From: Ignatzschineria indica
GTDB taxonomy: Bacteria > Pseudomonadota > Gammaproteobacteria > Cardiobacteriales > Wohlfahrtiimonadaceae
Direction: 5' to 3'
Assembly: GCF_003121925.1 (NCBI RefSeq)
Contig: NZ_QEWR01000002.1
Span: 744,001 to 808,000 of the forward strand
Length of the DNA stretch: 64,000 nt
Positions 19,421 through 29,037 of the stretch are shown here, one piece after another (position 1 is the stretch's first letter; each line of letters begins with the position of its first letter). Under the pieces are notes generated by a model. The model had not been told where the DNA came from, did not search any database, and saw nothing but the letters and a program-made list of their open reading frames with translations. A program made the translations under genes and the position numbers.

Positions 19421-21910
19421 ATGAAAAAAGCTATAAAAAAAGGGAAATATCTAATTCTTATAGGTGCCCTCCTTTCCCCTTTTAGCTATGGGTTTGAATT
19501 TAATAACAAGGTTTTAGAGTCTTTAGGGTTTGAAAATGTCGACCTTTCTGCCTTTTCTGGCAGTAACGATCAATTTACGGGAAAATACCTTGCCGATATT
19601 GAGATCAATGAGCAAAATATCTTCTATAATCATCCGGTCTATCTCTACAGTAATAATAATGAAAGTCATATCTGTTTTACCGATGAGTTATTGACCTCAC
19701 TACCTATTAGCAAAACGCTCCGTTCAGGTGCTAAAAAATCGATCATCAACACGACTGATGCCGGTAACTGTTACGGCTTAACAGAATATGATGCCGCTAT
19801 CGATGCACAGTTTGATGATAGTGAACAAAAGATCAAAATTCGTATGCCCCATGCTTATTTGGTGGACTTCGACCCTTATTGGATTCCACCTAATCAGCGT
19901 GATCATGGAATTAGCGGTCTCTTTTTAGATTATAATCTGCTTAAAACCTTCAATCGTTATAAGAATCAAGGCCAATCTTCTACCCTTAACAACTTCTCAA
20001 GCTATGGCATCATTGGTGCCAATATTGGACGATTCCGCTTTCGTACCAATTATCAATATAACCCTAACAATGTGAGGAAAAAATTTGAGCGCACCCAAAC
20101 TTATGCCTTTACCGATATTGGGAGCTTAAACGCCCATCTCTATGCAGGGGAGCTCTATTCCCGTTCAAATCTCTTTAGCTCTGTTCGCTTTAAAGGGGCT
20201 TCGCTCTATACCGAAGAGAGCATGATGCCTAACTATTTACAAGGCTATGCGCCCCAAATCACTGGTACCGCAACGTCTAATGCGGTTGTCACGGTCAGAC
20301 AATATGGCAATATCATCAAGCAGGTTCAAGTACCGCCTGGACCTTTTGCCATTGCCAATCTCCCCTCCTATTTAAATGGCACGGTAGATGTTACGGTTGA
20401 AGAGAGTGATGGATCGATCAATGAGTTCCAAGTGGATATTGCCCATGTTCCCTATCTAACCCGAAAAGGGGCACTTCGTTACAATATAAATGCGGGAAAA
20501 TTAGCACCACAACATATTAATGAAAAGATCGATGTTAAATTTACCTCAGTCGATGGATCTTATGGTTTAACCGATATGATCTCCTTAATTGGTGGCGTAG
20601 TCTACACGACCAATAATGAGTATTTAGCCTATAGTGCCGGGCTCGGGCTCAATTTAGGGGTTGTTGGTGCCCTCTCATTTGATATGACAAAATCGGAGAA
20701 TAGAGCCAATCCAGGAAAACGCCTGACAGGCCAAAGCTATCGCTTCAATTATGCAAAGCGTTTTGGGCAAAACACCTCGCTCAATATCGCAGGTTACCGC
20801 TTCTCAAGCCGAGATTACACAACACTCAATAACTATGTTGATATGAAAACTAATGAGTTTGATCGCCTCTATTTAGAAAAAAATCGGTTTTCCCTCAGTG
20901 TTTCCCAATATATTCCTCAATGGAATATCAATATTTCAGCAACCGCTTCAAAATCGACCTATTGGAATCAAGAAAGTAACTCCTACTATAACGTCTCTAT
21001 CTATAAGACTATCGAGAGTGGTTCTTTCCGTAATACTTCGGTATCGCTCAATCTCTCTCACAATAAAAGTAGCTATGGTAACAAAGATGATTTAGTGGGG
21101 CTCTATCTCTCCATTCCATTAGAAGATCGAACATCGCGTCTCTCTTATAACGCACGTTATGAACGAGGGCGAAAAAATGTCTCCCAACAAGCCACTTTTT
21201 ATAGTGAAGGAATGGGCGGAAACTACTCTTTAGGCGCTTCAATGAATCATCAGCGTGATCTCAGTGGATCGATCGACTACGCATTGAGTGCTTCTTACAA
21301 TACTAACTTAAGCTTTGGTAACTTTAATGGCTCGGCGAGCTACTCATCTGATCAGCAGAGTGTTACTGCGGGCTTTAGTGGTTCACTCACCTTAACGCAA
21401 CACGGGGTAGCAACTCATCCTTATGTCTATGATGAAGGATCACGCCTTATTGTCGATGCGGGGGTTTCGGGTGTCAAAATACAAGGTTCAAGTAGCGAAT
21501 CTAATCTTTTTGGTCTAGTGGGAATCAGTAATCTTCCTAACTACTATCAGTCAACCTACCTGATCGATAATGATAATCTCCCTGAGAATGTAGAGATTCA
21601 AGATAACGTGATGGAAGTAGCCCCAACGAAAGGCGCGATCGCCTATCGATCTGCTAATGCAGTCAGTGGTCAGAAGGCGTTAGTTACCATTACGCTACCC
21701 GATGGATCACATCCTCCCTTTGGCGCCATCGTTTATCGAGAAAACGGTCTTGATATTGAAGTGGGAATGGTCGCCGATCAAGGTCGAACTTATCTAACCG
21801 GCCTTAATAAAAAGGCTGCATTTATTGTGAAATGGGGTGATGATCAATCTTGTCGCCTCCCCATTCAATCTACCGATACTGAAGAATTCACCACAATTAT
21901 TTGTCACTAG
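19421..21910 (+). CDS. Fimbrial outer-membrane usher
   Basis: A 829-residue usher of the FimD/PapC family. ATG 19421 is chosen over an adjacent TTG. A signal peptide is followed by the N-terminal periplasmic domain (F-N-N-K-V-L-E-S-L-G). The long beta-barrel carries a plug domain around residues 220-310 (A-P-Q-I-T-G-T-A, V-P-P-G-P-F-A-I). The C-terminal domains end with the paired cysteines S-C-R-L-P and I-I-C-H. It is the secretion pore for chaperone-pilin complexes. The chaperone gene begins 12 bp downstream, so the two are co-transcribed. Confidence 0.94.
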   Translation: MKKAIKKGKYLILIGALLSPFSYGFEFNNKVLESLGFENVDLSAFSGSNDQFTGKYLADIEINEQNIFYNHPVYLYSNNNESHICFTDELLTSLPISKTLRSGAKKSIINTTDAGNCYGLTEYDAAIDAQFDDSEQKIKIRMPHAYLVDFDPYWIPPNQRDHGISGLFLDYNLLKTFNRYKNQGQSSTLNNFSSYGIIGANIGRFRFRTNYQYNPNNVRKKFERTQTYAFTDIGSLNAHLYAGELYSRSNLFSSVRFKGASLYTEESMMPNYLQGYAPQITGTATSNAVVTVRQYGNIIKQVQVPPGPFAIANLPSYLNGTVDVTVEESDGSINEFQVDIAHVPYLTRKGALRYNINAGKLAPQHINEKIDVKFTSVDGSYGLTDMISLIGGVVYTTNNEYLAYSAGLGLNLGVVGALSFDMTKSENRANPGKRLTGQSYRFNYAKRFGQNTSLNIAGYRFSSRDYTTLNNYVDMKTNEFDRLYLEKNRFSLSVSQYIPQWNINISATASKSTYWNQESNSYYNVSIYKTIESGSFRNTSVSLNLSHNKSSYGNKDDLVGLYLSIPLEDRTSRLSYNARYERGRKNVSQQATFYSEGMGGNYSLGASMNHQRDLSGSIDYALSASYNTNLSFGNFNGSASYSSDQQSVTAGFSGSLTLTQHGVATHPYVYDEGSRLIVDAGVSGVKIQGSSSESNLFGLVGISNLPNYYQSTYLIDNDNLPENVEIQDNVMEVAPTKGAIAYRSANAVSGQKALVTITLPDGSHPPFGAIVYRENGLDIEVGMVADQGRTYLTGLNKKAAFIVKWGDDQSCRLPIQSTDTEEFTTIICH

Positions 21911-21922
21911 GAGTCATCTATT

Positions 21923-22627
21923 ATGAAAAAACTACTCATTGCGGTCGCAACACTTAGCTTATCACTCCTCAACACCTCCTATGCGCAGCTCACGCTCGAT
22001 AGAACTCGGATCATCTTTGACCGTGCTCAATCAAACTCACAATCGATTGTGGTCTCAAATACCAATAAAAAAGAGCCCTACTTAGCGCAATCTTGGATCG
22101 AAGATGCGCAAGGCAATAAGATCGAATCACCATTGGTGGCGCTACCTATTTTGCAGAGAATCAATCCCGGGCAAGAAAAGCAGGTAAAGGTCTCTCTAGC
22201 GGGACAAAATAACCTTCCGACTGATCGTGAATCGATGCTCTTTTTTAATGTGTTGGGCGTTCCGCCAAAAACAGGCGCAGAGAATCAGGTCAATATTGTG
22301 ATTCAATCGAAGGTAAAGCTCTTCTATCGTCCAAAAGGCTTGAAACAGTATAAAGAGAATGGTTGGCTAAAAGAATTACAAATCTCGAAGTCGGGTAATA
22401 GCTATACACTCCAAAATCCCACAGAATATCATATGGTCATTTTAGGCTTTAGTCATGGTCCAAAAGGAAAGGTGATTGAAAAAGATATTATCTTAAAACC
22501 TTTTGAAAGTAACGTCGTTAATCTCTCTTTAGGAAATACGCCAACCGTCTACTTCATTAATGACTTTGGGGGAACGGAATTACAGAGTTATCAATGTGAA
22601 AACAGTTGTCAACTTATTATCAACTAA
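21923..22627 (+). CDS. PapD-like periplasmic fimbrial chaperone
   Basis: A 234-residue precursor with signal peptide M-K-K-L-L-I-A ending S-Y-A. The first Ig-like domain has the conserved Arg in T-R-I-I-F and the groove Lys in S-K-V-K-L-F-Y-R-P, the pair that anchors the pilin C-terminus. The F1-G1 region is short, as in FGS chaperones. It delivers pilin subunits to the usher by donor-strand complementation. Confidence 0.94.
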   Translation: MKKLLIAVATLSLSLLNTSYAQLTLDRTRIIFDRAQSNSQSIVVSNTNKKEPYLAQSWIEDAQGNKIESPLVALPILQRINPGQEKQVKVSLAGQNNLPTDRESMLFFNVLGVPPKTGAENQVNIVIQSKVKLFYRPKGLKQYKENGWLKELQISKSGNSYTLQNPTEYHMVILGFSHGPKGKVIEKDIILKPFESNVVNLSLGNTPTVYFINDFGGTELQSYQCENSCQLIIN

Positions 22628-22795
22628 TGGATGCTAAAGCGATGAAACAATATTTTTTCTAATTGATTCTAATTGACTTTTATTTAACGATGTTACTACC
22701 AAATATTTAATATGATAACTACTCATTAAGTTAAAACCAATCATAGTCCACTTTAGAAAAATCAATATTCTCTGTTATCCATTTAGGTATATTCT

Positions 22796-23833
22796 ATGAA
22801 TTATTTTACGCAAAAAATATCAACTTTTATAAAAATGTTGATATTCTCACTATCACTTTTCTTATTTTCACTTACAGCCCATGCTCAGTGTACTGTTGAA
22901 CGTATTACGCAAAATGGTGGCACAACATCATATCCATCTTCAAATCATGTTGATAGGCTTATTATTTTTGAACAAAATGCATCTCCTATAAGTTTTACAA
23001 TTGATATTGTTGTATATTGTAGCACTCAATCTAAAGTCACAATTTTTGACATAGGTAAGCTTTCTGGGCATAACGGTAACGCAACAAGAGGTACCCAAAT
23101 AATGCTAGATGACCTTAAGCCAACAAGGTATGAAGGGGAGGGGCATCTGACTATTAATGCATCGACAGGCTCACAACTAAGGTCAACCTCTAACTTTTTT
23201 ACAAGAGCAACAACGAATTTCGGAATTTATCCTTACGCTCCAGGTACTCGATATACGATTCGTTATACCCTTCCCGCTCTAATGCTTTATTCTCCAGTTA
23301 TTGGTAAAAGAAGAGAGTATGAAACCGGTGGTACTCTCTATTCTATTTGCAATGTAGAAGATGGCACTAATTGTACTCGTTTGACCTTAATTTTATCGCT
23401 TGAAGCTATTAGGGAAAATACATGTTTAGCTGGCGCATTTAAAACATCCGTTGATAAACCTTCGATTGATTTTGGTAGTGTAAGTAAAAAAGAGATGGAG
23501 TCAGGCAAACAACTCAAAGATAATTTCACTATAACAGTAGAAAAAACATCAACAAAATGTAACTCAAACGTTTCCCCCAAAATTGTCTTTAACTCTGGGA
23601 CGCTTTATAACGACCAAAATATAGATTTGCAAAATGGGCTTACATTAAAACTAAAAGATGAAAAGGGTAATTTAGTAAAATTTGGTCAGGCTACTGGGGA
23701 GGGTATTATTGGTAGATCAGACAAGTTATTAAAGATGAAGTTTGATGCTTTGATAGAAAAAAAACCTGGCAATGCTCCAATTAAATCGGGCCCATTTTCA
23801 AGTGTCGTCATCTATACAATGGAATATTATTGA
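22796..23833 (+). CDS. Fimbrial tip adhesin/minor pilin
   Basis: A 345-residue precursor with a long signal peptide (cleavage after A-H-A, mature start Q-C). It has two domains: an N-terminal lectin-like region of about 190 residues with its own cysteines, and a C-terminal pilin domain starting near E-N-T-C-L-A-G-A with a second cysteine at T-K-C-N and ending I-Y-T-M-E-Y-Y. This layout is the tip-adhesin design of chaperone/usher fimbriae. The receptor is unknown. The base composition is more AT-rich than the usher. It begins 168 bp after the chaperone, with no terminator seen between. Confidence 0.82.
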   Translation: MNYFTQKISTFIKMLIFSLSLFLFSLTAHAQCTVERITQNGGTTSYPSSNHVDRLIIFEQNASPISFTIDIVVYCSTQSKVTIFDIGKLSGHNGNATRGTQIMLDDLKPTRYEGEGHLTINASTGSQLRSTSNFFTRATTNFGIYPYAPGTRYTIRYTLPALMLYSPVIGKRREYETGGTLYSICNVEDGTNCTRLTLILSLEAIRENTCLAGAFKTSVDKPSIDFGSVSKKEMESGKQLKDNFTITVEKTSTKCNSNVSPKIVFNSGTLYNDQNIDLQNGLTLKLKDEKGNLVKFGQATGEGIIGRSDKLLKMKFDALIEKKPGNAPIKSGPFSSVVIYTMEYY

Positions 23834-23944
23834 TATCTCTTAATCTCAATATCCATTAATCCAATAGCAAAAATCAGAGATGATTTTTACTAGCTATGAT
23901 CTATCAGATTGAGTATCGTTAATTAAGATGATAAATATCTTCAC

Positions 23945-23984
23945 TGAGCACTCCCAAGATTACACTTTTGCTTGGGAGCACTCA
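23945..23984. terminator. Hairpin after the fimbrial operon
   Basis: CTCCCAAG (23951-23958) and CTTGGGAG (23971-23978) form an 8-bp stem with a 12-nt loop, extended by GAG/CTC after a small internal loop. No T-run follows. A probable operon end about 115 bp after the adhesin stop. Confidence 0.4.
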
Positions 23985-24130
23985 ACAGAAAGGTCTCCAG
24001 AAGAGAAATCGCCCTCAATAGCATCACTCTCAATGGTATAATGAGTCTTCTATAAGAGTTCTTTTTAAAGCAGATCTTCTCCTTTGCCTCGATTAATAGC
24101 TCAATAATAAGAGAGAATAAAAACTTAGCG

Positions 24131-24838
24131 ATGAAATTTACCCCACCACTGACCAAAGGGCGGCTGATCCGACGCTATAAGCGATTTTTAACAGAAGTTA
24201 AGCTCGATTCGGGCGAGATCATCACTCTTCATTGCCCTAATACCGGCTCGATGAAGAATTGTCTCCTTCCCAGCAGTGATCTTTGGTATCTTCCCGCTAA
24301 TGACCCGAAAAGAAGTACCGCCGGTACTTGGGTGATTGCCACCACTCCCTTTGGCAAGCTTGCAAATATCAATACCCATTATGCAAACCTCTTAGTAGAA
24401 GAGGCGCTCAATGATGGGGTTATCGATCTCGGTGCTTTCGTCAATCTAAAGCGAGAGGTGCGTTATGGGGTAGAAAACTCACGGATCGATTTCTGCCTCA
24501 AAGATCAAGCGGAGCGTGAGGTCTATATTGAGGTGAAGAGCGTGACACTAGGGTTTGAAGAGAGTGATATTGCCGCCTTCCCCGATGCTGTTACAACCCG
24601 TGGGCAGAAGCATCTTCGAGAGTTGATAGCGCTAGCAAAGAGTGGCACGCGGGCGATTTTACTCTATTGTGTGAATCTTACAGGCGCTAAAGGCGTTCGC
24701 CCGGCAGATGAGATCGATCCCGCTTATGGTAAGCTCCTTCGGGAAGCAGTTGCCGCCGGTGTTGAAGTAGTCGCATACGGCACCAGTATCAGCCCGGAAG
24801 AGATCAAAATCAGCCATCCTCTACCGGTGATTCTTTAG
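24131..24838 (+). CDS. sfsA: SfsA DNA-binding/nuclease-fold protein
   Basis: A 235-residue protein of normal SfsA length. Conserved segments: L-H-C-P-N-T-G-S-M near residues 36-44, a restriction-endonuclease-like core R-I-D-F-C-L then E-V-K-S-V-T-L near 118-140, and F-P-D-A-V-T-T-R-G-Q-K-H near 152-163. SfsA was named for sugar fermentation stimulation in E. coli; the biochemical role remains unclear. It is monocistronic and convergent with tsuB. Confidence 0.95.
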   Translation: MKFTPPLTKGRLIRRYKRFLTEVKLDSGEIITLHCPNTGSMKNCLLPSSDLWYLPANDPKRSTAGTWVIATTPFGKLANINTHYANLLVEEALNDGVIDLGAFVNLKREVRYGVENSRIDFCLKDQAEREVYIEVKSVTLGFEESDIAAFPDAVTTRGQKHLRELIALAKSGTRAILLYCVNLTGAKGVRPADEIDPAYGKLLREAVAAGVEVVAYGTSISPEEIKISHPLPVIL

Positions 24839-24904
24839 CAAGCTCCCCCATATCTAATCGTAATTATGGTAACGGTGATCATTCTCATAGTGATCAAAAA
24901 GAGA

Positions 24905-24926
24905 GGATGATCAAAGATGATCATCC
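24905..24926. terminator. Hairpin between convergent sfsA and tsuB
   Basis: A perfect 9-bp stem GGATGATCA/TGATCATCC with a 4-nt loop. On the minus strand it is followed by CTCTCTTTTT, so it most likely ends tsuB transcription. It may also serve sfsA. Confidence 0.55.
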
Positions 24927-24997
24927 CCAAATCTTATGGGTAATCCGCCCCATTGATGCATTATCACCGTTAAAATATGAGTGATAAGACTTATCCA

Positions 24998-25225
24998 TTA
25001 TCGTTTCACAATGGTAATCGACCATGCGGCATCGCCGATCTGTTCATAATCGGTGACCTCATGCCCTGCTTCTGCCGCCCAGCGAGGAATCGCTTCTGTC
25101 CCTTGGGTACAATCAAACTCAATTTTCAATGCATCACCTTTCTCCAGTTGCTCCATCTTCTCTTTCGCCTCTAGTAGTGGAAAGGGGCAGACAAGTCCTA
25201 ACGATTTTAATTCATAAAGTGCCAT
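24998..25225 (-). CDS. tsuB: TusA-family sulfur carrier of the thiosulfate uptake pair
   Basis: A 75-residue protein, the length of E. coli YeeD/TsuB. The active-site Cys13 is in C-P-F-P-L-L-E-A, the CPxP motif of TusA-like sulfurtransferases. Together with TsuA (26070-27131, same strand) it is expected to take up thiosulfate and receive the sulfur on Cys13 in the cytoplasm. In E. coli yeeE and yeeD are adjacent; here 844 bp of repeats separate them. General TusA is an alternative, but the nearby TsuA homologue favours TsuB. Confidence 0.85.
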   Translation of the reverse strand: MALYELKSLGLVCPFPLLEAKEKMEQLEKGDALKIEFDCTQGTEAIPRWAAEAGHEVTDYEQIGDAAWSITIVKR

Positions 25226-25299
25226 ACTATTTTTCTCCTATCTATTGATCCTATCTATTGATCCTATCGAACTCTCTTTTTTAAAATAATGAAACCAGC

Positions 25300-26045
25300 A
25301 AAAGCTGAACGCTGCCGGATCTCACCATCGCGTATTTCCAAAAACCTCCCGCCGGCAGTTGGCATCAAAATGCCGACCTGCGGGTATGCAGTTGTAAGAA
25401 GAACCCAATCGTTCCCTCCCGCTCTTCCGCTAGTTTTCTTACCGACTACAATAGTGCGGTAAAAGAGGCTATTGAGTTGCCGGAGATCACCCCTGCATAT
25501 CTCCATAAATCTCATGCCGGCAAGTTGGCAATCTCTATTTCCTATCACAGACCTCCCAAAACCCCGTACCGGCAGAGGGTAATCATTCGATTACCAGAAT
25601 ACTTTCTCAGCATTGAAAAATGCCGACCTGCGGGCATGCAGTTGTAAGAAGAACCCAATCGTTCCCTCCCGCCCTTCTGCTAACTTTCTTACCTCCTAAA
25701 ATAGTGCGGTAAAAGAGGCTGTTGAGTTGCCGGAGATCACCCCTGCATATCTCCACAAATCTTATGCCGGCAAGTTGGCAATCTCTATTTCCTATCACAG
25801 ACCTCCCAAAACCCCGTACCGGCAGAGGGTAATCATTCGATTACCAGAATACTTTCTCGGCATTGAAAAATGCCGACCTGCGGGCATGCAGTTGTAAGAA
25901 GAACCAAATCGTTCCCTCCCGCCCTTCCGCTGATTCTCTTACCTACTCTTATCTACTAAAATATCGAGGTAAAAGGAGCTGTTGAGTTGCCGGAGAGCAC
26001 TATTGCGTATTGCGCGCTTCTATAAATTGCATGCCGGCAAAGTGA
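25300..26045 (+). repeat. Structured intergenic repeat, cluster A (three core copies)
   Basis: Three copies of the core (hairpin, then CCTGCGGGTATGC or CCTGCGGGCATGC) at about 25362, 25612 and 25862. A nearly exact 250-bp direct duplication starts at 25451 and 25701. The left hairpins are one N-type (CTGCCGG...CCGGCAG) followed by L-type (TTGCCGG...CCGGCAA). The core hairpin here is CGGCATT-GAAA-AATGCCG. Apparent reading frames inside are repeat translations, not genes. It separates tsuB from tsuA. Confidence 0.85.
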
Positions 26046-26069
26046 CGATCTTATCACCGAGGATTCGTA

Positions 26070-27131
26070 CTATGATGCTGAGTGGCTCACGGTGCCGGCA
26101 GTCCCTTGTTGCGCTACTCTTCTCGGACGAACATAGATAAAGTAGGAAGCAATCCAAACGCCGATAATGGTAAAGAAGAGCCCTAACCAACCTTTCCACG
26201 CCATGATGGAGGTGTTGGTTAATCCATTACCAATCGTACATCCGCCGGCAAGACTTGCACCAATCCCCATCAAAGCCCCACCAATCACACTTGTAATGAT
26301 AATGTTGTGACTTGGTACGCGCCACTTAAACTCTCGACTCCCCTTCGCCGCCATAAATGACCCAATAAAGATCCCAAGAACTAAGAAGACACCCCAATCG
26401 ATTAAGCCAAAATCACCCGTCACTAAAAATTGAATAATGTTAGCGGAAGGTGTTGTAATCCCTAAACCGCTATTACGCCCTGTCATCGAGCTTAAAGGCC
26501 AGGCAGCAAGTGCAATGAGACCAATAACCGCCCCGGCAACAAAAGGATGCCAACGCTTTTCAAAGAGAAGATGACGAATCCCCTGATGTTTCGCCGGAAG
26601 AGAAGGCATCTTCACCGCCGGCTTACGAAGATGTTTAATCGTGAAAAAGAGCGTTACCGCCACCAATAATAATATTAAAATCCCCTGCTCTATCCCTAAT
26701 GTTTCGGCAATTGAATCATTAATAACTGTGTGACTAGCGATCTCTCTTTGTAATCCAGAGAGCGCACCATACTTTGTAATCGCTGCAAAAATCATATAAA
26801 AAATCAGCGCGATCCAACTCCCAATAAGCCCTTCTGCTGCACGATACCATGTTCCCGTCGCACAACCGCCGGCAAGCACTATTCCAAAACCAAAGAGCAG
26901 ACTGCCACCTATTGAGCCGATCAAGGAGATCGAACCTGTTGAGATCGCCAGATAATCCGCCTTCACCAAGAAAAAGACCCCAATAGCCTGCACCGATATC
27001 GCAATCAAGAAGGCATAGAGCATCGTAAAGTTTTTCACAAGATAGATATCGCGAAATCCTCCCGTCATACAAAAGCGCGCTCGCTGCAGAATAAAACCCA
27101 ATATCGCCCCCACTAACAACCCCGTTACCAT
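26070..27131 (-). CDS. tsuA: YeeE/YedE-family thiosulfate transporter
   Basis: A 353-residue inner-membrane protein, the length of E. coli YeeE (352). It has about nine to ten hydrophobic segments and the conserved cysteine loops F-C-M-T-G-G (Cys21), A-G-G-C-A-T-G-T (about Cys90) and A-G-G-C-T-I-G-N-G near residue 295, which relay thiosulfate in the TsuA family. It supplies sulfur with TsuB. 27132-27480 upstream is AT-rich with repeated AACTTGCATATTT words and should contain its promoter. Confidence 0.9.
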   Translation of the reverse strand: MVTGLLVGAILGFILQRARFCMTGGFRDIYLVKNFTMLYAFLIAISVQAIGVFFLVKADYLAISTGSISLIGSIGGSLLFGFGIVLAGGCATGTWYRAAEGLIGSWIALIFYMIFAAITKYGALSGLQREIASHTVINDSIAETLGIEQGILILLLVAVTLFFTIKHLRKPAVKMPSLPAKHQGIRHLLFEKRWHPFVAGAVIGLIALAAWPLSSMTGRNSGLGITTPSANIIQFLVTGDFGLIDWGVFLVLGIFIGSFMAAKGSREFKWRVPSHNIIITSVIGGALMGIGASLAGGCTIGNGLTNTSIMAWKGWLGLFFTIIGVWIASYFIYVRPRRVAQQGTAGTVSHSAS

Positions 27132-27480
27132 TTTTTATCTCCCTAATATGCCGTCTCTAATCGTTATTAATAGCTATTTCGACTCGCTTCTATTTCCACT
27201 TATCTCCCCTACTCTTGTTAGTACTTTCATATATAACTTTCATCTTTAACTTGCATATTTAACTTGCATATTTAACTTATACACTTATCATTTACATACT
27301 TATCATATATGTTATACCAGAATAAGAGATTCTATTATTAACAGATCTTTTACAAAATGCAATGATTGATTAAAAAGAGAGATCACCATGCTCTTAAGAG
27401 CAAGCAAACAGCCCAAACAGCTATAAATTGCAGATCAATAGACGATAAAAAATCGCAGACAAAAAGAGAGACAAAAAGAG
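27132..27480. other. AT-rich spacer upstream of tsuA
   Basis: No gene. Short direct repeats ACTTGCATATTTA and ACTTATCAT occur at 27245-27310, and AGAGAGACAAAA words at 27460-27485. No defined operator was seen. Confidence 0.4.
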
Positions 27481-27483
27481 AGA

Positions 27484-27518
27484 CAAAAAAATAAGCCCAG
27501 CTAGTAAGCTGGGCTTAT
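27484..27518 (-). terminator. Terminator of apt
   Basis: A perfect 12-bp stem ATAAGCCCAGCT/AGCTGGGCTTAT with a 4-nt loop. On the minus strand it is followed by a run of T (27485-27490). It starts 20 bp after the apt stop. Confidence 0.93.
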
Positions 27519-27537
27519 GGTAAAAGCTTAAAGGGAA

Positions 27538-28056
27538 TTAATCTTCATAACTAAGAAGGCTCTTCACGTTGTAGCCCTCTAATACTTCTGGTTCGTGGAG
27601 ATAAGTGAGATCAGCAAGGAAGCAGATCCCTTCTACCGTTGCCTTCTCTCGCGTAATCATCTCGATAATCGCCTTAATGGTACCGCCTGTTGCGAGTACA
27701 TCATCAATAATCACAACGCGATCATTCTCTTTAACATCACCGACATGCATCTCTTGCGTATTATTGCCATACTCTAATGAGTAGGCGACCTTATGGCACT
27801 TACGCGGTAATTTCCCCGGCTTACGCACAAGAACGAGGCGTGTTCCTGTCATCACCGCAACAGGTGCGGCAAAGATAAAACCACGTGCTTCTGGTGCAAC
27901 AATCACTGTCGCCCCACATGCTTTGACAAACTGACTCATCTCTTCAATGGTATAGCGATACGCTTCAACATCATTGAGTAGCGGCGTCACATCCTTAAAA
28001 TCAACACCTTCTGCAGGGAAATCTTTGATACGAGCAATATACTTCTTTAAATCCAT
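27538..28056 (-). CDS. apt: Adenine phosphoribosyltransferase
   Basis: A 172-residue type I phosphoribosyltransferase. The PRPP loop is V-V-I-I-D-D-V-L-A-T-G-G-T near residues 113-125. Upstream are F-K-D-V-T-P-L-L (residues 21-28), typical of Apt, and E-A-R-G-F-I-F. It salvages adenine to AMP with PRPP. It is monocistronic with its own terminator. A 10-bp inverted repeat lies 41-91 bp upstream of the start. Confidence 0.96.
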   Translation of the reverse strand: MDLKKYIARIKDFPAEGVDFKDVTPLLNDVEAYRYTIEEMSQFVKACGATVIVAPEARGFIFAAPVAVMTGTRLVLVRKPGKLPRKCHKVAYSLEYGNNTQEMHVGDVKENDRVVIIDDVLATGGTIKAIIEMITREKATVEGICFLADLTYLHEPEVLEGYNVKSLLSYED

Positions 28057-28096
28057 GTCAGTCCTTAATGCGTTAGATTATTTGATCGATTTCATT

Positions 28097-28147
28097 TGAT
28101 ATTTGAAGAATTATCTTTGAAGAGCTATCAAATATCAGTTAAAGAAA
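28097..28147 (-). promoter_or_regulatory. Inverted repeat upstream of apt
   Basis: TGATATTTGA (28097-28106) and TCAAATATCA (28138-28147) are perfect complements 31 bp apart, upstream of apt. It may be an operator or a leader stem-loop; it does not resemble the enterobacterial PurR box. Confidence 0.35.
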
Positions 28148-28210
28148 AATTATACCACCGATCACAAAAAAGCGCCTCTTTCCTCCTGAGTTTTCTCAAT
28201 AACTTGAAAT

Positions 28211-28330
28211 AAAAGAGGGGGTTAAGTTGCCGGATCTCACTATTGCATCCTTCCAAAAACTACATGCCGGCAGTGGGCATCATCGATACCGTCCTGCGGA
28301 CATGCAATTATGGGATCTTTCTTAGCAGAT
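28211..28330 (+). repeat. Structured intergenic repeat, copy B (degenerate)
   Basis: One diverged unit: TTGCCGG...CCGGCAG left hairpin (28227-28272), a damaged core hairpin (GGCATCATCGATACC) and CCTGCGGACATGC. It lies between apt and the kinase fragment. Confidence 0.7.
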
Positions 28331-28487
28331 CTCGTAAAATAATCGCTTCATTGATAAGATGGCTCACTATTGCTGAGCGTCATCACTCATCATCCATGGT
28401 CATTTATGAGTTGCTTATAAGTACTTATCACCACTCATAACCTCTCATAACCATCATTCAAAAGCATACTTTAAAGGGGAACAATAT

Positions 28488-28937
28488 ATGAATCATCAAG
28501 CTACTGCGCTCTGTTTCGGTGAATTACTTTGGGATTGCTTTCAGGATGATTTGTTAAAAAATAAGGGGATAAAAGGCCCCAAGCGCATATTGGGCGGTGC
28601 GCCGAGTAACCTCTGCTATTTTCTTAATCAGTTAGGGTTTCCGGCAACGCTTGTGACTGCTATTGGTGATGATGCTTTAGGAAGAGAAGCCTTAGCACAA
28701 CTTCAACAGCATCATATTCCCGTGATCGCGGCGCAAAACAGGTTCCCCACCGGTCGCGTCGATATCACCATTATCGATCAAGAACCCCACTACCAATTTG
28801 CAATGCCCGCTGCATGGGATCAGATTCCCCTCACCTCCGAGATATTAGAGAAAGCTGCGACAACAACATTGATCGCCTATGGCTCTCTCGCAATGCGATC
28901 AGCGCTACCATTCTTCGAGCAGAAAGAGAGGGTGTAA
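28488..28937 (+). pseudogene. PfkB-family sugar kinase, N-terminal half (interrupted)
   Basis: This encodes the first about 140 residues of a ribokinase/fructokinase-type protein: C-F-G-E-L-L-W-D at 9-16, G-G-A-P-S-N at about 36-41, A-I-G-D-D-A-L-G near 59-66 and Y-G-S-L-A-M-R-S near 130-137. Homology-like sequence stops there; the last dozen residues and the TAA look unrelated. The catalytic G-A-G-D-S half is missing and lies 10.4 kb away at 39317-39850 on the same strand. The fragment alone lacks the ATP site and catalytic base, so it cannot be active. GGGG lies about 10 bp before the ATG. Confidence 0.9.
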
Positions 28938-29000
28938 AACATCAAATTAAATGAGATGATAGAGAATAATTATCGAATTAAATGATATTACTGCTGCTTT

Positions 29001-29020
29001 TGTTGGGGACAAAAATGAAA
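29001..29020 (+). other. Candidate left end of the Tn7-like element
   Basis: TGTTGGGGACAAAAATG begins at 29001, just before the tnsA remnant. A terminal TGT followed by ACAAA is the usual start of Tn7/Tn5053/Mu-type ends. No matching inverted right end was found near 39300, so this is tentative. Confidence 0.4.
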
Positions 29021-29037
29021 AATAATATTATATAGCC

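Noticed and set aside
25264-25798. Two open frames of 94 and 63 codons in cluster A
   Set aside because: They translate the duplicated repeats; both share the same sequence because of the 250-bp duplication and neither has a ribosome site or family.
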